Source of the DNA: Chionoecetes opilio
Lineage: Eukaryota; Arthropoda; Malacostraca; Decapoda; Majidae
DNA length: 64,000 bases
Assembly: GCA_016584305.1 (NCBI GenBank)
Contig: JACEEZ010009425.1
Location: 118,499 to 182,498 of the forward strand
Direction: 5' to 3'
A program made the position numbers and the translations under genes. Positions 21,365 through 30,990 of this stretch are shown piece after piece (position 1 is the first letter of the stretch; the number at the start of each line of letters is the position of its first letter). The notes under the pieces are model-generated. The model made no database searches. It worked only from the letters and a program-made list of their open reading frames with translations, and was not told where the DNA came from.

Positions 21365-21522
21365 CTCATCAGCAGCTGTCGGCGATGCAGCAGTGTGTGT
21401 TCCCACACGAGTCGCTGCTTTGGGTTTGTTGTTACGAGTAGTGACGGGCCGCGCACTGCTGGTCACAGTAGTGACGGGCCGCGCACTGCTGGGCACAGGC
21501 GCGGTGCTGCTACCTGGCGCAC
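21365..21522 (-). other. Exon-like module A' (minus) with an internal 33-bp duplication
   Basis: Minus-strand CTTACTTTATCCCCCACAG followed by GTGCGCCAGGTAGCAGCACC mirrors module A. An internal tandem of AGTAGTGACGGGCCGCGCAC repeats about every 33 bp (21438-21500). Confidence 0.4.
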
Positions 21523-21544
21523 CTGTGGGGGATAAAGTAAGTCA

Positions 21545-22630
21545 TGAGTCTGTTCAGTGTTATGCGATGGCTACCTTAAATCCTTACTTGTAAAACATAT
21601 TATTTGACATTTCGAAGTGTCGTAATTCACCCAAAACTTAACTCATTTATATTCCTAATAGAAAGGGAGGGACTGAGCTGAGGCAGATCTTAACCGAACA
21701 CTAACCAGTAAACACTAAACCACCAAATATCGCATCACTATATGTATAATATCAGTAAATAAATGCCATCTAATATTTAGTAAATTATAAATAATTCAAT
21801 ATGATTCAAATATATAAACAATCTATTGCATCGACTATATTTATTATCTAGTAAATACATTTAATTTCTTTAAAAAAAATATATTCAAATTTCGAGCAAA
21901 TTATTATGTTTAATAAAATAACAATGAAAATATAAAATAAACTAATATTGAGTGCCTAGTACATCATAAAGTGAGCAGCGCATGTATATAGGCCACACGG
22001 AAGTTATTGCCCGTAAATATGTACCAAGTCAGCGTACATATTAAAGATTTGTTTAATACACCAAATATTGTTTATCATGTCATCTACACATACTATACTG
22101 AACAAATACTAAACAGGAACAAATCTGCCTTCCACCACCACTGCTATAACGAGAAAGTAAGAAAAAGAAACTTATCACTGAAAAAATTAGACTAAAATGA
22201 AAGTTACGGAAAAACAAACTAAAATAATCTCACCTGGCAGCTTTGAAGGCCAGCTTAGAGGCTGAAGATGAGCTGAATGAGAGACTGACAGAAAATGTGA
22301 TGATGGGTGGAGTATGTAAAGCAGGATTTGTTAAAGAGCATGATAGAGAGAATGAATAAACCATGGTGGAAAGAGGCTATTAGAGAGGACAGTGAAGGGC
22401 CAAAGAAGAAGAAAGGCATGAAAGTGAAGCAGCGTATAATTAATAATCAGAATGCATGGACAGCATAATGTGAAATAACATCGACTAAGCGAAAGATAAA
22501 GAGATGCGAGAGTTATAGCGATAGATAGTTAAGAGATAGAAATATATATAGTTAAGCGAAAGATAAGAGATGCGAGTTATAGCGAGAGATAGAGATAGAT
22601 AGAATGAAGCGAAAGATAAGAGTGTTGAAT
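21545..22630. other. AT-rich intergenic sequence; possible LINE linker relic near 22240-22450
   Basis: Mostly AT-rich. At about 22355-22440 a plus-strand reading KPWWKEAIREDSEGPKKKK resembles the basic linker between endonuclease and RT of LINEs, but it is short. GCGAAAGATA...GATGCGAG repeats occur at 22488, 22557 and 22609. Confidence 0.4.
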
Positions 22631-22634
22631 GTGA

Positions 22635-23051
22635 GAGGAATACGATCCAACCCGGATCACCCTGGAGAAGGAGGTCCTGCTTCTGGAGGATGAGGTCGCC
22701 GAGCAGCAGCGGCTGGTACTCGAGGCCCATGTCCAGGCCATCGAGGTGACCGGCACCCTGCGTAGATACCTGCAAGACGCTCTCACCCTGAGGCAGAAGG
22801 CAGAGCATGAGGCAGACGCAGCAAGCCGGCGACTGTGCGTGGCTGTGACGGAGGGCCGCGGCCAGCTGCAGCTGCTGTGCCACCAGGCCAGGCACACTCC
22901 CTCTCCAAAACTTGATGAAGTCCTGAAGTGGCTGGAGAAGCAGGACTACCAGCAGGACAAGGCCCACGTCAGGGTGTCCCCGGCACTCCTGAGGCCCATC
23001 CCACAGTGTCTATTTTATTATAAAAAAATAAAAAATAAAAATAAAAAGTAG
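22635..23051 (+). CDS. Hypothetical coiled-coil protein fragment (exon or retro-copy)
   Basis: The frame is open from just after a stop at 22632 to a TAG at 23049. Good coding-like GC-rich sequence begins at about 22653, with ITLEKEVLLLEDEVAEQQ, followed by heptad-rich LRRYLQDALTLRQKAEHEAD and ending ...LLRPIPQC before a low-complexity Lys-rich tail. The first ATG at 22746 is probably internal. The composition (Leu/Glu/Gln/Ala, few breaks) predicts a coiled coil. I recognise no named family. It contrasts sharply with AT-rich flanks, and the A-rich stretch right after (23018-23050) hints at a retro-copied or LINE ORF1-like piece. An exon of a host gene is also possible, but no clear splice sites flank it. 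Confidence 0.5.
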   Translation, partial: EEYDPTRITLEKEVLLLEDEVAEQQRLVLEAHVQAIEVTGTLRRYLQDALTLRQKAEHEADAASRRLCVAVTEGRGQLQLLCHQARHTPSPKLDEVLKWLEKQDYQQDKAHVRVSPALLRPIPQCLFYYKKIKNKNKK

Positions 23052-23186
23052 TTAAGTTTCAGTCCCTCCTGGCGTGAGGAGTACAACGATGACGCAGGAG
23101 AAGCAAAGACATCCTGTCCCCTGGAGGATGTCAGTCCAGATGTACTCCTCGCCCGCCCAGCGCCGCGCAGAGCTGTGGGAAGCAAA

Positions 23187-23393
23187 GTAGTAATAATAAT
23201 AACTATTTTATTTTCACCCGAAGGCATACAGGGGAAAAAACAAAAAGGAAAAAAGCGAAGAAAAAAAGAGAAAAGACAAAAAGGAAAAAAGCGAAGAAAA
23301 AAAGAGAAAAGACAAAAAGGAAAAAAGCGAAGAAAAAAAGAGAAAAGACAAAAAGGAAAAAAGCGAAGAAAAAAAGAGAAAAGACAAAAAGGA
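23187..23393 (-). mobile_element. LINE family B 3' tail plus 36-bp tandem repeat
   Basis: On the minus strand, CTGTATGCCTTCGGGTGAAA leads to AATAAAAT and ATT units (23233-23187). Upstream on that strand, 23238-23393 is about four near-identical 36-bp units with GCGAAG and GAGAAAAGAC. The Lys/Arg-rich ORF across it is an artefact. Confidence 0.8.
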
Positions 23394-23399
23394 GTGCCG

Positions 23400-24570
23400 T
23401 GGTCATATGTTGCTAAGAGAAATCCAAACAAGTGCCAAATATTTAATACTCATATATGTGTAATTTTACTTATATATCTTATACTTACTTATACATGTTA
23501 ATATATAATACATGCTTATTAATATATACTTGTTGCTTATATAGTATGGTTGTGATGTTATTGTGACTTGTCTTGGGAGCAAAATAAAGCTAAAAACTTA
23601 AATCACACGTGCTCTCGCCAATACGTATTCCTACAATCACCAAATGTACATCTTATACACTACTATTTAATTTACTACTAATTTATTCTATTTACACCTA
23701 ATTTTCTTTGTCCATGACAACCGAGTAATTCTATATAGTCTCTACGCATCTGGATACATTCTTTACTGCGTCACGAAGCTCCATTGTTCTTATTTATACG
23801 GCCACCAATTTGTCCTAAAAGATTACTCTTCACAATTTTCCTCATGTTTGTAATGGCAATAATCTTTAACATTTATGTCATGACAAACTGACGTGACCTA
23901 CTCTTACCCCTCATCGCACCCTCCCAGCTGTACTCTATGTTGCCCGTAACTCTGTCCCTCTCGACCCCTTCAAGAACACGACCAAGCTGCCTTGGATCAG
24001 GGTCACTTTTCAGCCACAGACTCTCACGTAAACATGCTTCTCTGCTCTCTAAAACACTAACATACTCTTATTTTCCTTATTACACTAAATTTCCTTTTTT
24101 CCTCTCACTGAATTTCCTTCTTTGCTCACGCTAAATTTCCTTCTTTCCTCTCTATATATTTCCTTCTTGCCTCTCACACTACTTTGCCTCTTGATTTTCT
24201 TTCCTCTTACTCTCTACAAGAACATCCTCTCACACGCATTACTTTTACTCCAACACGTTACTATGACTTCAAAGTTATATCTCGATACCTCAAACCATAC
24301 CGCCTATAGTTGGAAACCCTTATCCTATATGCAAATAGGGAGTAAAATTGGAAATATGTTAGTCTTTTCACAACCATTAAATTAAAAATACGGAAATATT
24401 TTCAAATACTGCAATATTCAGATTAAAACTATTGGTGAATATACACCATCTAGTCCAGCTAGTTTTAACAGGAACCCAACATTGACAGGGCAGCGCTGGT
24501 TCAATAATAGTAATAAATTAAAGTAAAAAAATAGAAAAACTGGTAAAAAGATGGACCGGCACACCTGGTT
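23400..24570. other. No gene recognised
   Basis: AT-rich sequence. Short TTTCCTTCTT-containing runs occur at about 24075-24170. No domain-bearing ORF. Confidence 0.55.
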
Positions 24571-24571
24571 G

Positions 24572-24815
24572 CAGTGGCGTAGCGAGGTCTCTATCAATGG
24601 GGGGCACCTGGGGGGCACAGCTGTCTGTGTATGGGGGGGCACTCTGGCAAGCGAAACTCAGGGGCATTCTGATGCCACATAGAAGGGTATTAGTGCATAT
24701 CGTCAGTCACAGGTCCAAGCAGATTACGGCAGCCATGGCCAGTGGGGGGGGGGGGGCACCTGGGGGGCTCCGGCTTATTATGGGGGGCACGTGGCCCTTC
24801 GTAGCTACGCCACTG
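24572..24815. mobile_element. MITE-like element, copy 1
   Basis: Starts CAGTGGCGTAGC and ends GTAGCTACGCCACTG, giving roughly 14-bp terminal inverted repeats. The interior is rich in GGGGGGCAC. It is homologous to 25816-26038 over ATGGGGGGCAC, CAGGGGCATTCTGAT and CATAGAAGGGTA. It looks like a non-autonomous DNA transposon; superfamily not assigned. Confidence 0.8.
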
Positions 24816-24944
24816 GGTATAGCTTATCTGACGTTATATAAGGTAGAAAGATAACGAGGCAACAGCCATTACTTTGCAGGGAGGATTAAACCTCAAACCA
24901 CACGTAAGCTTTCACTCCCTCCCTCCCTCCCTCACAGTGGCGCC

Positions 24945-25100
24945 GCCAGGACATGGTGACTGAGGTGGCCAAGGCTGGACACAGGTCTAGTGTGGGGTGG
25001 CCATGGCATAGCCATTAAAAAAAAAAGGTTACATTTTTATTAGACCTCTAACTCAGATCTGGGGTGGCCAATGAGATTTCAGGGGTGGCCGTGGCAACCC
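24945..25100. repeat. GGTGGCC-rich repeat fragment starting CAGTGGCGCCGCCAGG
   Basis: Contains repeated GGGGTGGCC blocks. The start resembles the terminal motif of the neighbouring MITEs, but no right terminus was found. Confidence 0.4.
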
Positions 25101-25230
25101 TTTAGATCCGCTATTCATTCCTCTCACTCTCTCCCACGCCCTAACTTTCTCTCTGTACTTAACTTACGCTGCAGAAATATGAAAAACAAAAACAAAATAA
25201 AGCGTTGTTTGGTCAAAAATCATACTCTTC

Positions 25231-25541
25231 CTCCCAGCTGCCTGCACACGCGTTCTGCCCCCTCGCCGGCTCACTCTCGACTGTCGCTCGTACCGGATTA
25301 CTCAAGGAGCTCAACACTGCTTCGAAACACTAATTGAATTAATGCTAAAGAGGGAAAATGTGCCAGACATCAGAGGTCATATGGCACAGCACACACACTC
25401 CCACAATTCCCTCACGCCCACGCCTCACCTCCCAGCTGCCTGCACACACACCCTGCCTGATCGCTGGCGCGCCCTCGACTGTCGCTCGGTACCGGAATAC
25501 TCGAGCAGCTCAACTCTGCTCAACACTGCTTCGAAACACTA
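25231..25541. repeat. Local direct duplication (~105 bp, two copies)
   Basis: 25231-25332 and 25430-25541 share CCTCCCAGCTGCCTGCACAC, CTCGACTGTCGCTCG, GCTCAACACTGCTTCGAAAC. They are separated by about 97 bp. Confidence 0.85.
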
Positions 25542-25815
25542 AACCTTTCCCTTATTTCCTTCCCACGCCCTTACCTGTTGACCTTTGACCAATAATTTGA
25601 CCTGTAACGTTATCTAATTCTTAAATTTCAGTAAATGTGAGTTAGTAATAGTGTTGGTATAGTTTTGGGGCTTTTTTTATATAGTTTATTTTGATAGGGT
25701 TCGTTAGTGCTTCGAATGCATTAACAGCGTCGCAGAGGATTGTGGGTAGGATATCTTTTTTTTTTTTTTTGCTACATAGTTTGTGGGTTGTTAAAGGACT
25801 GTATTGCTTTGTTAG

Positions 25816-26038
25816 CAGTGGCGTAGTTAGGTATCTATCAATGGGGGGCACTAGGCAAGTGGGGCTCAGGGGCATTCTGATTCACATAGAAGGGTAGCTA
25901 TAAGAGCATATTATAAAATCAGATCAGTGGTGGGTATTAGAGCATTATACAGAATACGGTAGCCGTTGCCAGGGGGGGTTACCTGGGGGTCACAGGATTC
26001 TCATAGGGGGCACATGACCCCCCCCCCACGCTTCCCCC
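25816..26038. mobile_element. MITE-like element, copy 2
   Basis: Begins CAGTGGCGTAGTTAGGTATC and follows the same order as copy 1. The right terminus is degraded in a C-run. Confidence 0.75.
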
Positions 26039-26209
26039 ATAGTCTCACTGACCCGTCGATCTTAATAGTTCATTGCTCTAGTCCGTGTCCACCCCTCCAG
26101 TATGAACGAGGTTAATAATAATGATGAATGATGATGATAGTTGGTAGTTAATGATGAAGATAGTTAATCAGAATAGTGGATGATAATGATAGTTGATAGC
26201 TAATGAGGT

Positions 26210-26866
26210 AAATCTTAAGAACAAAGGCTCCACCCCCTATCTTCTCTTCTTCTTATAGCCAACAAGCTTGGGGACATGGTGGGAAACCGGGGTTTTGGGG
26301 TGGGGGAGCACACACCTAAGGGAAAGATGGCCCCCCACAAAAAAATCCCTAAGCTAGGGAAATTTCCCTAGTTCAGACTTTATCGGGGCCATATTTCCCT
26401 TATAGGTGTGCTTCCCCACCCAAAAAACCCCGGTTTCCACCCTGTCCCCAAGCTTGTTGACTATAAGAAGAAGATAGGAGGTTGAGCCTTTATTCTAAAG
26501 ATGACAAAACTCTACAGACCTAACCTAGCACCCCTCCTCGAGCCCCTCGTGCTGTGCACTAACCTAGCCTAACCTGCCATAACCTAACCTAGCCTGTCCT
26601 AACCTGCCCTTACCTAACCTAACTTAAAACATATAGGTTATACCTACTACTTTAAATACGCACTACTTTCTCAAACTCGTCGTCCATTGCGCATCTCGAT
26701 GGACTTAGTTTTTCTCAAGAACCAGAAATTTGATATCAGCCATGTAGGCAAAGTAAGGAATGGCACTCATTAAAATCTAAACAGATGTGTTGTGGGCAGT
26801 AAGTATAATACGTAGAGTCAACATTTGGGTCAGCTTAGCGTGGAGCCCTTGTTCTTAAGATTTTCC
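26210..26866. mobile_element. MITE-like element with ~24-bp TIRs and an internal foldback
   Basis: AAATCTTAAGAACAAAGGCTC (26211) is inverted at 26840-26864 as GAGCCCTTGTTCTTAAGATT. Inside, 26226-26336 pairs with 26385-26497 (landmarks CAACAAGCTTGGGGACA, AAACCGGGGTTTTGGG). The core CAACAAGCTTGGGGAC also occurs alone at 62797-62812. Confidence 0.7.
26517..26632. repeat. TTAGG-like (CCTAA) interstitial tract
   Basis: Irregular AACCTAACCTAGCC units. The block GTGCTGTGCACTAACCT also flanks the tract at 30848-30990 (reverse orientation), so this belongs to a dispersed repeat and is not a chromosome end. Confidence 0.75.
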
Positions 26867-26872
26867 TAATTA

Positions 26873-27424
26873 TGTTTTAGAGGTATCTGAAGGGATCTGT
26901 GAAGGTCTGGAGGAAAAAAGCCCACTAATAAGGGCGGGGAAGGACTCTAGAATTTTACCCCAAAAAAGCCAACATGCTTCCTTAAAACAACTAGAAAACA
27001 AGACAAGTGGGAACACGGAAGATATAATGTGCACAAAATTGAGAAATATTAATGACAAACTAAAAAACAATTGGCAATACGCTCTTTCTCTCACAACTTT
27101 TAATCATCATCTACATAACGATGTTGGTGACGACAAACCTTGCGACAAATAATGAGTAGTTAGACTTTGACTTTGAATAGAACAGCCATTACACCTTCCC
27201 TCCTTACCCTCCCCATCTCCCCTTCCTCCCATTCTCTTCCCTCCTCCCTAACCCCTCCCATTCTCCTACCTCCCCCTACTCCCCCCATTCTTCTACCTCC
27301 CCCACTCCTCCTACCTCCCCCACACTACCCTCTTATAATTACGTTTTAGAGGTATCTGAAGGGATCTGTGAAGGTAGGGAGAAAAAAGCTTCACTAATAA
27401 GGGCGGGAAAGGACTCTATAATTT
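26873..27424. repeat. Direct duplication 26873-26957 / 27333-27424
   Basis: Both copies read GTTTTAGAGGTATCTGAAGG, GATCTGTGAAGG, CACTAATAAGGGCGGG, AAGGACTCTA. The second directly precedes the 80-bp tandem array. Confidence 0.85.
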
Positions 27425-28305
27425 TACTCTCTTACCTCCCCCCACACTCTTCCCATTCTTCTCCCTGCCACTACAAGTATTCCCACCCCTATCCCCGCCC
27501 TGTAAGTACTCTTACCTCCCCCCACACTCCTCCCACTCTTCTCCCTGCCACTACAATTATTCCCACCCCTATCCCCGCCTGTAAGTACTCTTACCTCCCC
27601 CACAACTCTTCCCATTCTTCTCCCTGCCACTACAAGTATTCCCACCCTATCCCCGCCCTGTAAGTACTCTTACCTCCCCCACACTCTTCCCATTCTTCTC
27701 CCTGCCACTACAAGTATTCCCACCCCTATCCCCGCCCTGTAAGTACTCTTACCTCCCCCCACACTCCTCCCACTCTTCTCCTGCCACTACAATTATTCCC
27801 ACCCCTATCCCCGCCCTGTAAGTACTCTTACCTCCCCCCACACTCTCCCACTCTTCTCCCTGCCACTACAATTATTCCCACCCCTATCCCCGCCCTGTAA
27901 GTACTCTTACCTCCCCCCACACTCCTCCCACTCTTCTCCCTGCCACTACAAGTATTCCCACCCCTATCCCCGCCCTGTAAGTACTCTTACCTCCCCCCAC
28001 ACTCCTCCCACTCTTCTCCCTGCCACTACAATTATTCCCACCCCTATCCCCGCCCTGTAAGTACTCTTACCTCCCCCACACACTCCTCCCACTCTTCTCC
28101 CTGCCACTACAAGTATTCCCACCCCTATCCCCGCCCTGTAAGTACTCTTACCTCCCCCCACACTCTTCCCATTCTTCTCCCTGCCACTACAAGTATTCCC
28201 ACCCCTATCCCCGCCCTGTAAGTACTCTTACCTCCCCCCACACTCTTCCCATTCTTCTCCCTGCCACTACAAGTATTCCCACCCCTATCCCCGCCCTGTA
28301 AGTAG
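27421..28305. repeat. 80-bp tandem array, about 11 copies
   Basis: The unit comprises CCCCGCCCTGTAAGTACTCT, TACCTCCCCCCACACTCCTC, CCACTCTTCTCCCTGCCACT and ACAAGTATTCCCACCCCTAT. Copies are nearly identical (AAGTATT versus AATTATT, CTCCTCCCACT versus CTCTTCCCATT variants). Period 80 is not a codon multiple, so it is non-coding. Confidence 0.97.
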
Positions 28306-28374
28306 CCTACATATAATCACATCCCTTCCCTACCCACTCCTCCTCCTCACCCTCCCTTACCTTGCCACGCTTGT

Positions 28375-28599
28375 ATGGTCTGCACAAGCCGCTGGGACAT
28401 CAACAAAACACTTAATATTCCTTTAAATGTCGCAGCAAACAGCCACCAGCACCACCGCCCAGCCGCCGCCACCTCGACACCAGAGCCACCTACCGGGAAG
28501 TACTGCAAGTTTTTCCTGCTTCGAGACAGCGAGACGAATAAGGACAAAGAAGAAAAAAAAATTAGTCCTTACATCATAGAGGACTGTACTAAAGCATAA
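28375..28599 (+). CDS. Doubtful 74-residue ORF
   Basis: A frame ending ...GKYCKFFLLRDSETNKDKEEKKISPYIIEDCTKA is more protein-like in composition than its surroundings. A second frame from ATG 28429 gives a Gln/Thr/Pro-rich 50-residue peptide. I recognise no domain and see no flanking gene parts. Confidence 0.2.
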   Translation: MVCTSRWDINKTLNIPLNVAANSHQHHRPAAATSTPEPPTGKYCKFFLLRDSETNKDKEEKKISPYIIEDCTKA

Positions 28600-28708
28600 A
28601 AATAAGGAAAAAGAAGAAGAAAGTATCAGAGAAGGCTTCGTTCGGACTCTGTTGTCTATCAGTGAATTAACGTTATTTTCTCCACTCTTGTAATTATGGT
28701 ATACCTGG

Positions 28709-29217
28709 GGCCAGATCCAGCAAACACATACGCCGGCGTATGTCAGTGTAAGTCTGTCTGAGATACTTCTCTTGCGAAAACTTTCTTGGATCAGGAGCTA
28801 CATCTGCGCCAAATCGATGACGTCACATGACCAGACTTTACGCCTAGGCGCAAGTCTGCGCCCGCCCTCCCTGCCTGGATCCAGCAAGCGTACTTACTCC
28901 ATTTCCGTGACGTCACAGGGCCAATATTATGGCGTAGATTTACACCACCTCATCGAGGAGGTGTAGCCCCGGCGTATCTCATATATATAAATAAAACGTC
29001 ATTTATCATGCCTAATAGACGTTACCACCGAGGTAAGGATTGAAATATAAGCCTATTGGTAGCCGGCAGCGGCGTATATGTTTACAAATGCTTAGGAGAA
29101 TCAAGCCTCGGTAGGCAGGCCGCTTCGGCCGTAGGGACTGCCTTCGGTGTTTTTGTTGTATTAGTTCGTTATTGGGCAGCACCGGTTTTTTAGACCACTA
29201 GCGGAGTCCTGTGAGCG
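28709..29217 (+). repeat. ~0.5-kb dispersed repeat, copy 1
   Basis: Runs from GGGGCCAGATCCAGCAAACA to ACCACTAGCGGAGTCCTGTG. About 85-90% similar by eye to 51901-52399 along its full length. It contains two GACGTCAC (CRE-like) sites, a CACCTC/GAGGTG palindrome and a TATATAAATAAA box-like stretch. It has no ORF, so it is probably an LTR or a non-autonomous element. Confidence 0.85.
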
Positions 29218-29610
29218 GAATTGTTGTGGGACGAGGCGAGGTTGGCATCCCACGACTAGATTAATGTTTCACTATCGTAATTTGAACGTTTTTGAGAATG
29301 AAACTTTTGTTCTGATGCCTGCCCCTCAGTGACCTTGCACTATGGTTAGGTCACTAAGGACGCTTGACCCTCATTGCCCCTGAATGGTAGTTAGGTCACG
29401 TTTGCCAGCCTTTAAGGGTACCTGGAATTGTTCCCGAACGGAATACTCGCCACCGTCGGAGAATGTTCCATTTTTTTAAAAGTCGGCGAGAGTTCCTATT
29501 AAGCGACAGTTCCAAGTCTATATATTAATATAAAAGTACCCAATCTATATATTTAAACAGCTTTTACCCGTGTTTCTGAAGTCAAGGATTGAATATCGGG
29601 AGTTAGTTTA
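29216..29610 (+). repeat. ~0.4-kb dispersed repeat, copy 1
   Basis: From GGAATTGTTGTGGGACGAGG to GAATATCGGGAGTTAGTTTA. Diverged copy at 62025-62430. It abuts the 0.5-kb repeat here but is separate from it in the second location. Confidence 0.8.
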
Positions 29611-29839
29611 GCCGAGAATTTGGTTACACTAGTGGTTACTAACCACTAACCACTGCCAGTAGCAGTGTCTATTGTCTAATTTGTGCAATCTTAGTACTTC
29701 ACTAACACAACAACAGTATATGTAGGATAAATCAGTAATCACACACACGGCCAGCGTAGTGAGCGTACACGCTCTCAATCCCAAGTCCCAGAACGAACTG
29801 ACTGAGTGAGTGACTGTGCTACACTAGCTACAACACTAG

Positions 29840-30075
29840 CTAGCGATGCTTGGACGATGCTTGCAATTGGTCTTGGTACGAAGACCGTTTTTTCTCGCAA
29901 TTGAAAACTGATTGGTTTCTGCGACAAAAACACAACAAGCTTGGTAGGGGCCGAAATAATAATCAGTCCAAAACATTGCAAACAATATCACAAAGCAGTA
30001 TAACACACATTTCAGCAAGTGTTATTGGAGTGGTCTTCGTAATCCAAGACGGTGCTTGGACGACAAAAACACGGC
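29840..30075. repeat. Dispersed repeat with inverted termini, copy 1
   Basis: Contains TTGGTTTCTGCGACAAAAAC, ACAACAAGCTTGGTAGG and AATCCAAGACGGTGC, matching 51217-51402. GGTCTTGGTACGAAGACC and GGTCTTCGTAATCCAAGAC give inverted similarity at its ends. Confidence 0.75.
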
Positions 30076-30144
30076 TCATTGGCAGTTAGCAGTGTCGTCT
30101 CCACCATATTTGGTGGGAACTTATGTTCACGCGGGCACTTGCCA

Positions 30145-30437
30145 TTTTGAAGGTGGTGATCGTCACAATTATTGCGATTGCGTTTCAAAATTTTGGCGGT
30201 CCGCAACCTGCAATTCCGCATTTTTTTCAGGCAACCGTAATTGCGCAATTCCGCAACCGAATTACCCATTCCGCAAGTTATTGCGATTGCGCTTTAAAAT
30301 TTTGGCGGTCCGCAATTCGCAATTCCGCAATTTTTTCAGGCATATGTAATTGCGCAATTCCGCAACCGAATTACCATTCCGCAAGTTGCGGAATTGCGGA
30401 ATTGCGGACTAAAATTGCGGAATGCCCACCTCTGGTA
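30145..30437. mobile_element. hAT-like non-autonomous fragment with TTGCGGAATTGCGG repeats
   Basis: Two ~110-bp tandem copies (30170-30280, 30280-30385) share ATTGCGATTGCG, AAAATTTTGGCGGTCCGCAA and GCGCAATTCCGCAACCGAAT. The right edge reads GGAATGCCCACCTCTG, whose reverse complement begins CAGAGGTGGGCA, a typical hAT terminus. Superfamily assignment rests on that terminus only. Confidence 0.6.
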
Positions 30438-30515
30438 ATGGGTGAGTGAATGGGTGGGGGGTGATGGGTAATGGGTGAGTGAATGGGTTGGGGGTGATGT
30501 GAATGGGTTGGCGTT
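30430..30515. repeat. Short GGGTGAGTGAATGGGT tandem
   Basis: Three imperfect units of TAATGGGTGAGTGAATGGGT with G-runs. Confidence 0.85.
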
Positions 30516-30586
30516 AATACATACATTTCTACATCCATGAATTCAGGAAAGTTAGAAGGGGCTATCTGGAGAGTGTGTTTGGTGGG

Positions 30587-30658
30587 CCAAGGGCCCACCA
30601 ATAGCCCTCCGCAGGAGCTAGCCAAAAAGTCCGCCCGGTAGGGCGGCTTTGCGGCTAG
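30587..30658 (+). repeat. Repeat shared with 37048-37119 (opposite orientation)
   Basis: GGGCCCACCAATAGCCCTCC, GCAGGAGCTAGCCAAAAAGT and GGCGGCTTTGCGGCTAGTG. The inverse copy sits at the 3' edge of a LINE (37048-37119). Confidence 0.85.
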
Positions 30659-30847
30659 TGATAAATAAAGACGGGTTCGTTGTCGCAGTACGCCTGGACA
30701 TGCCTTTGTTGATCAAGTCAATATTAGTAATTATTCCCCTCAACACTCGTTTTCTTTGCCTTTGTTAGTAAACAGACATTCCTCATAAACAGACACTTGT
30801 CCACACGAAACACACACACGGCCAGTTGAAACAGGCCACCTATAGTA

Positions 30848-30990
30848 ACGTTAGGTTAGGTTAGGTTAGGATAGGTCAGGTTAGGTCAGGTTAGGTTAGA
30901 TTAGGTTAGGTTAGGTTAGTGCACAGCACTGGGGGGTCGAGAGGGGCTCCGCCCCCCGCCCCGTTATGTTAGGTTATGTTAGTGCATTTA
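30848..30990. repeat. TTAGG-like interstitial tract
   Basis: About 13 GGTTA/AGGTC units, a GTGCACAGCAC island and more GTTATGTTAGG. Confidence 0.85.

Larger units (their letters stand above)
19741..21543. repeat. 1.8-kb long inverted repeat with ~730-770-bp arms
   Basis: 19741-20470 is the imperfect reverse complement of about 20765-21543. Landmarks: CATCGCTACTCATAACAA/TTGTTGTTACGAGTAGTG; TATGGCCTTGG/CCAAGGCCATA; CGAAGAGTCTCCGGATCAAT/ATTGATCCGGAGACTCTTCG; CCTAAGAATTTTTATTAATG and its counterpart. The centre (about 20495-20760) is AT-rich and unpaired. Each arm ends in a splice-acceptor-like site plus exon-like module at both its outer and inner end. Confidence 0.85.

Noticed and set aside
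23175..23501. Lys/Arg-rich repeat protein
   Set aside because: The 36-bp tandem is purine-rich low complexity next to a LINE tail; no start context or conservation is visible.
27421..28305. CRISPR-like array
   Set aside because: 80-bp units are contiguous tandem copies without unique spacers, in a eukaryotic context.
30848..30990. True telomere end
   Set aside because: The tract is short, degenerate, flanked on both sides by ordinary sequence and shares flanks with another internal tract.
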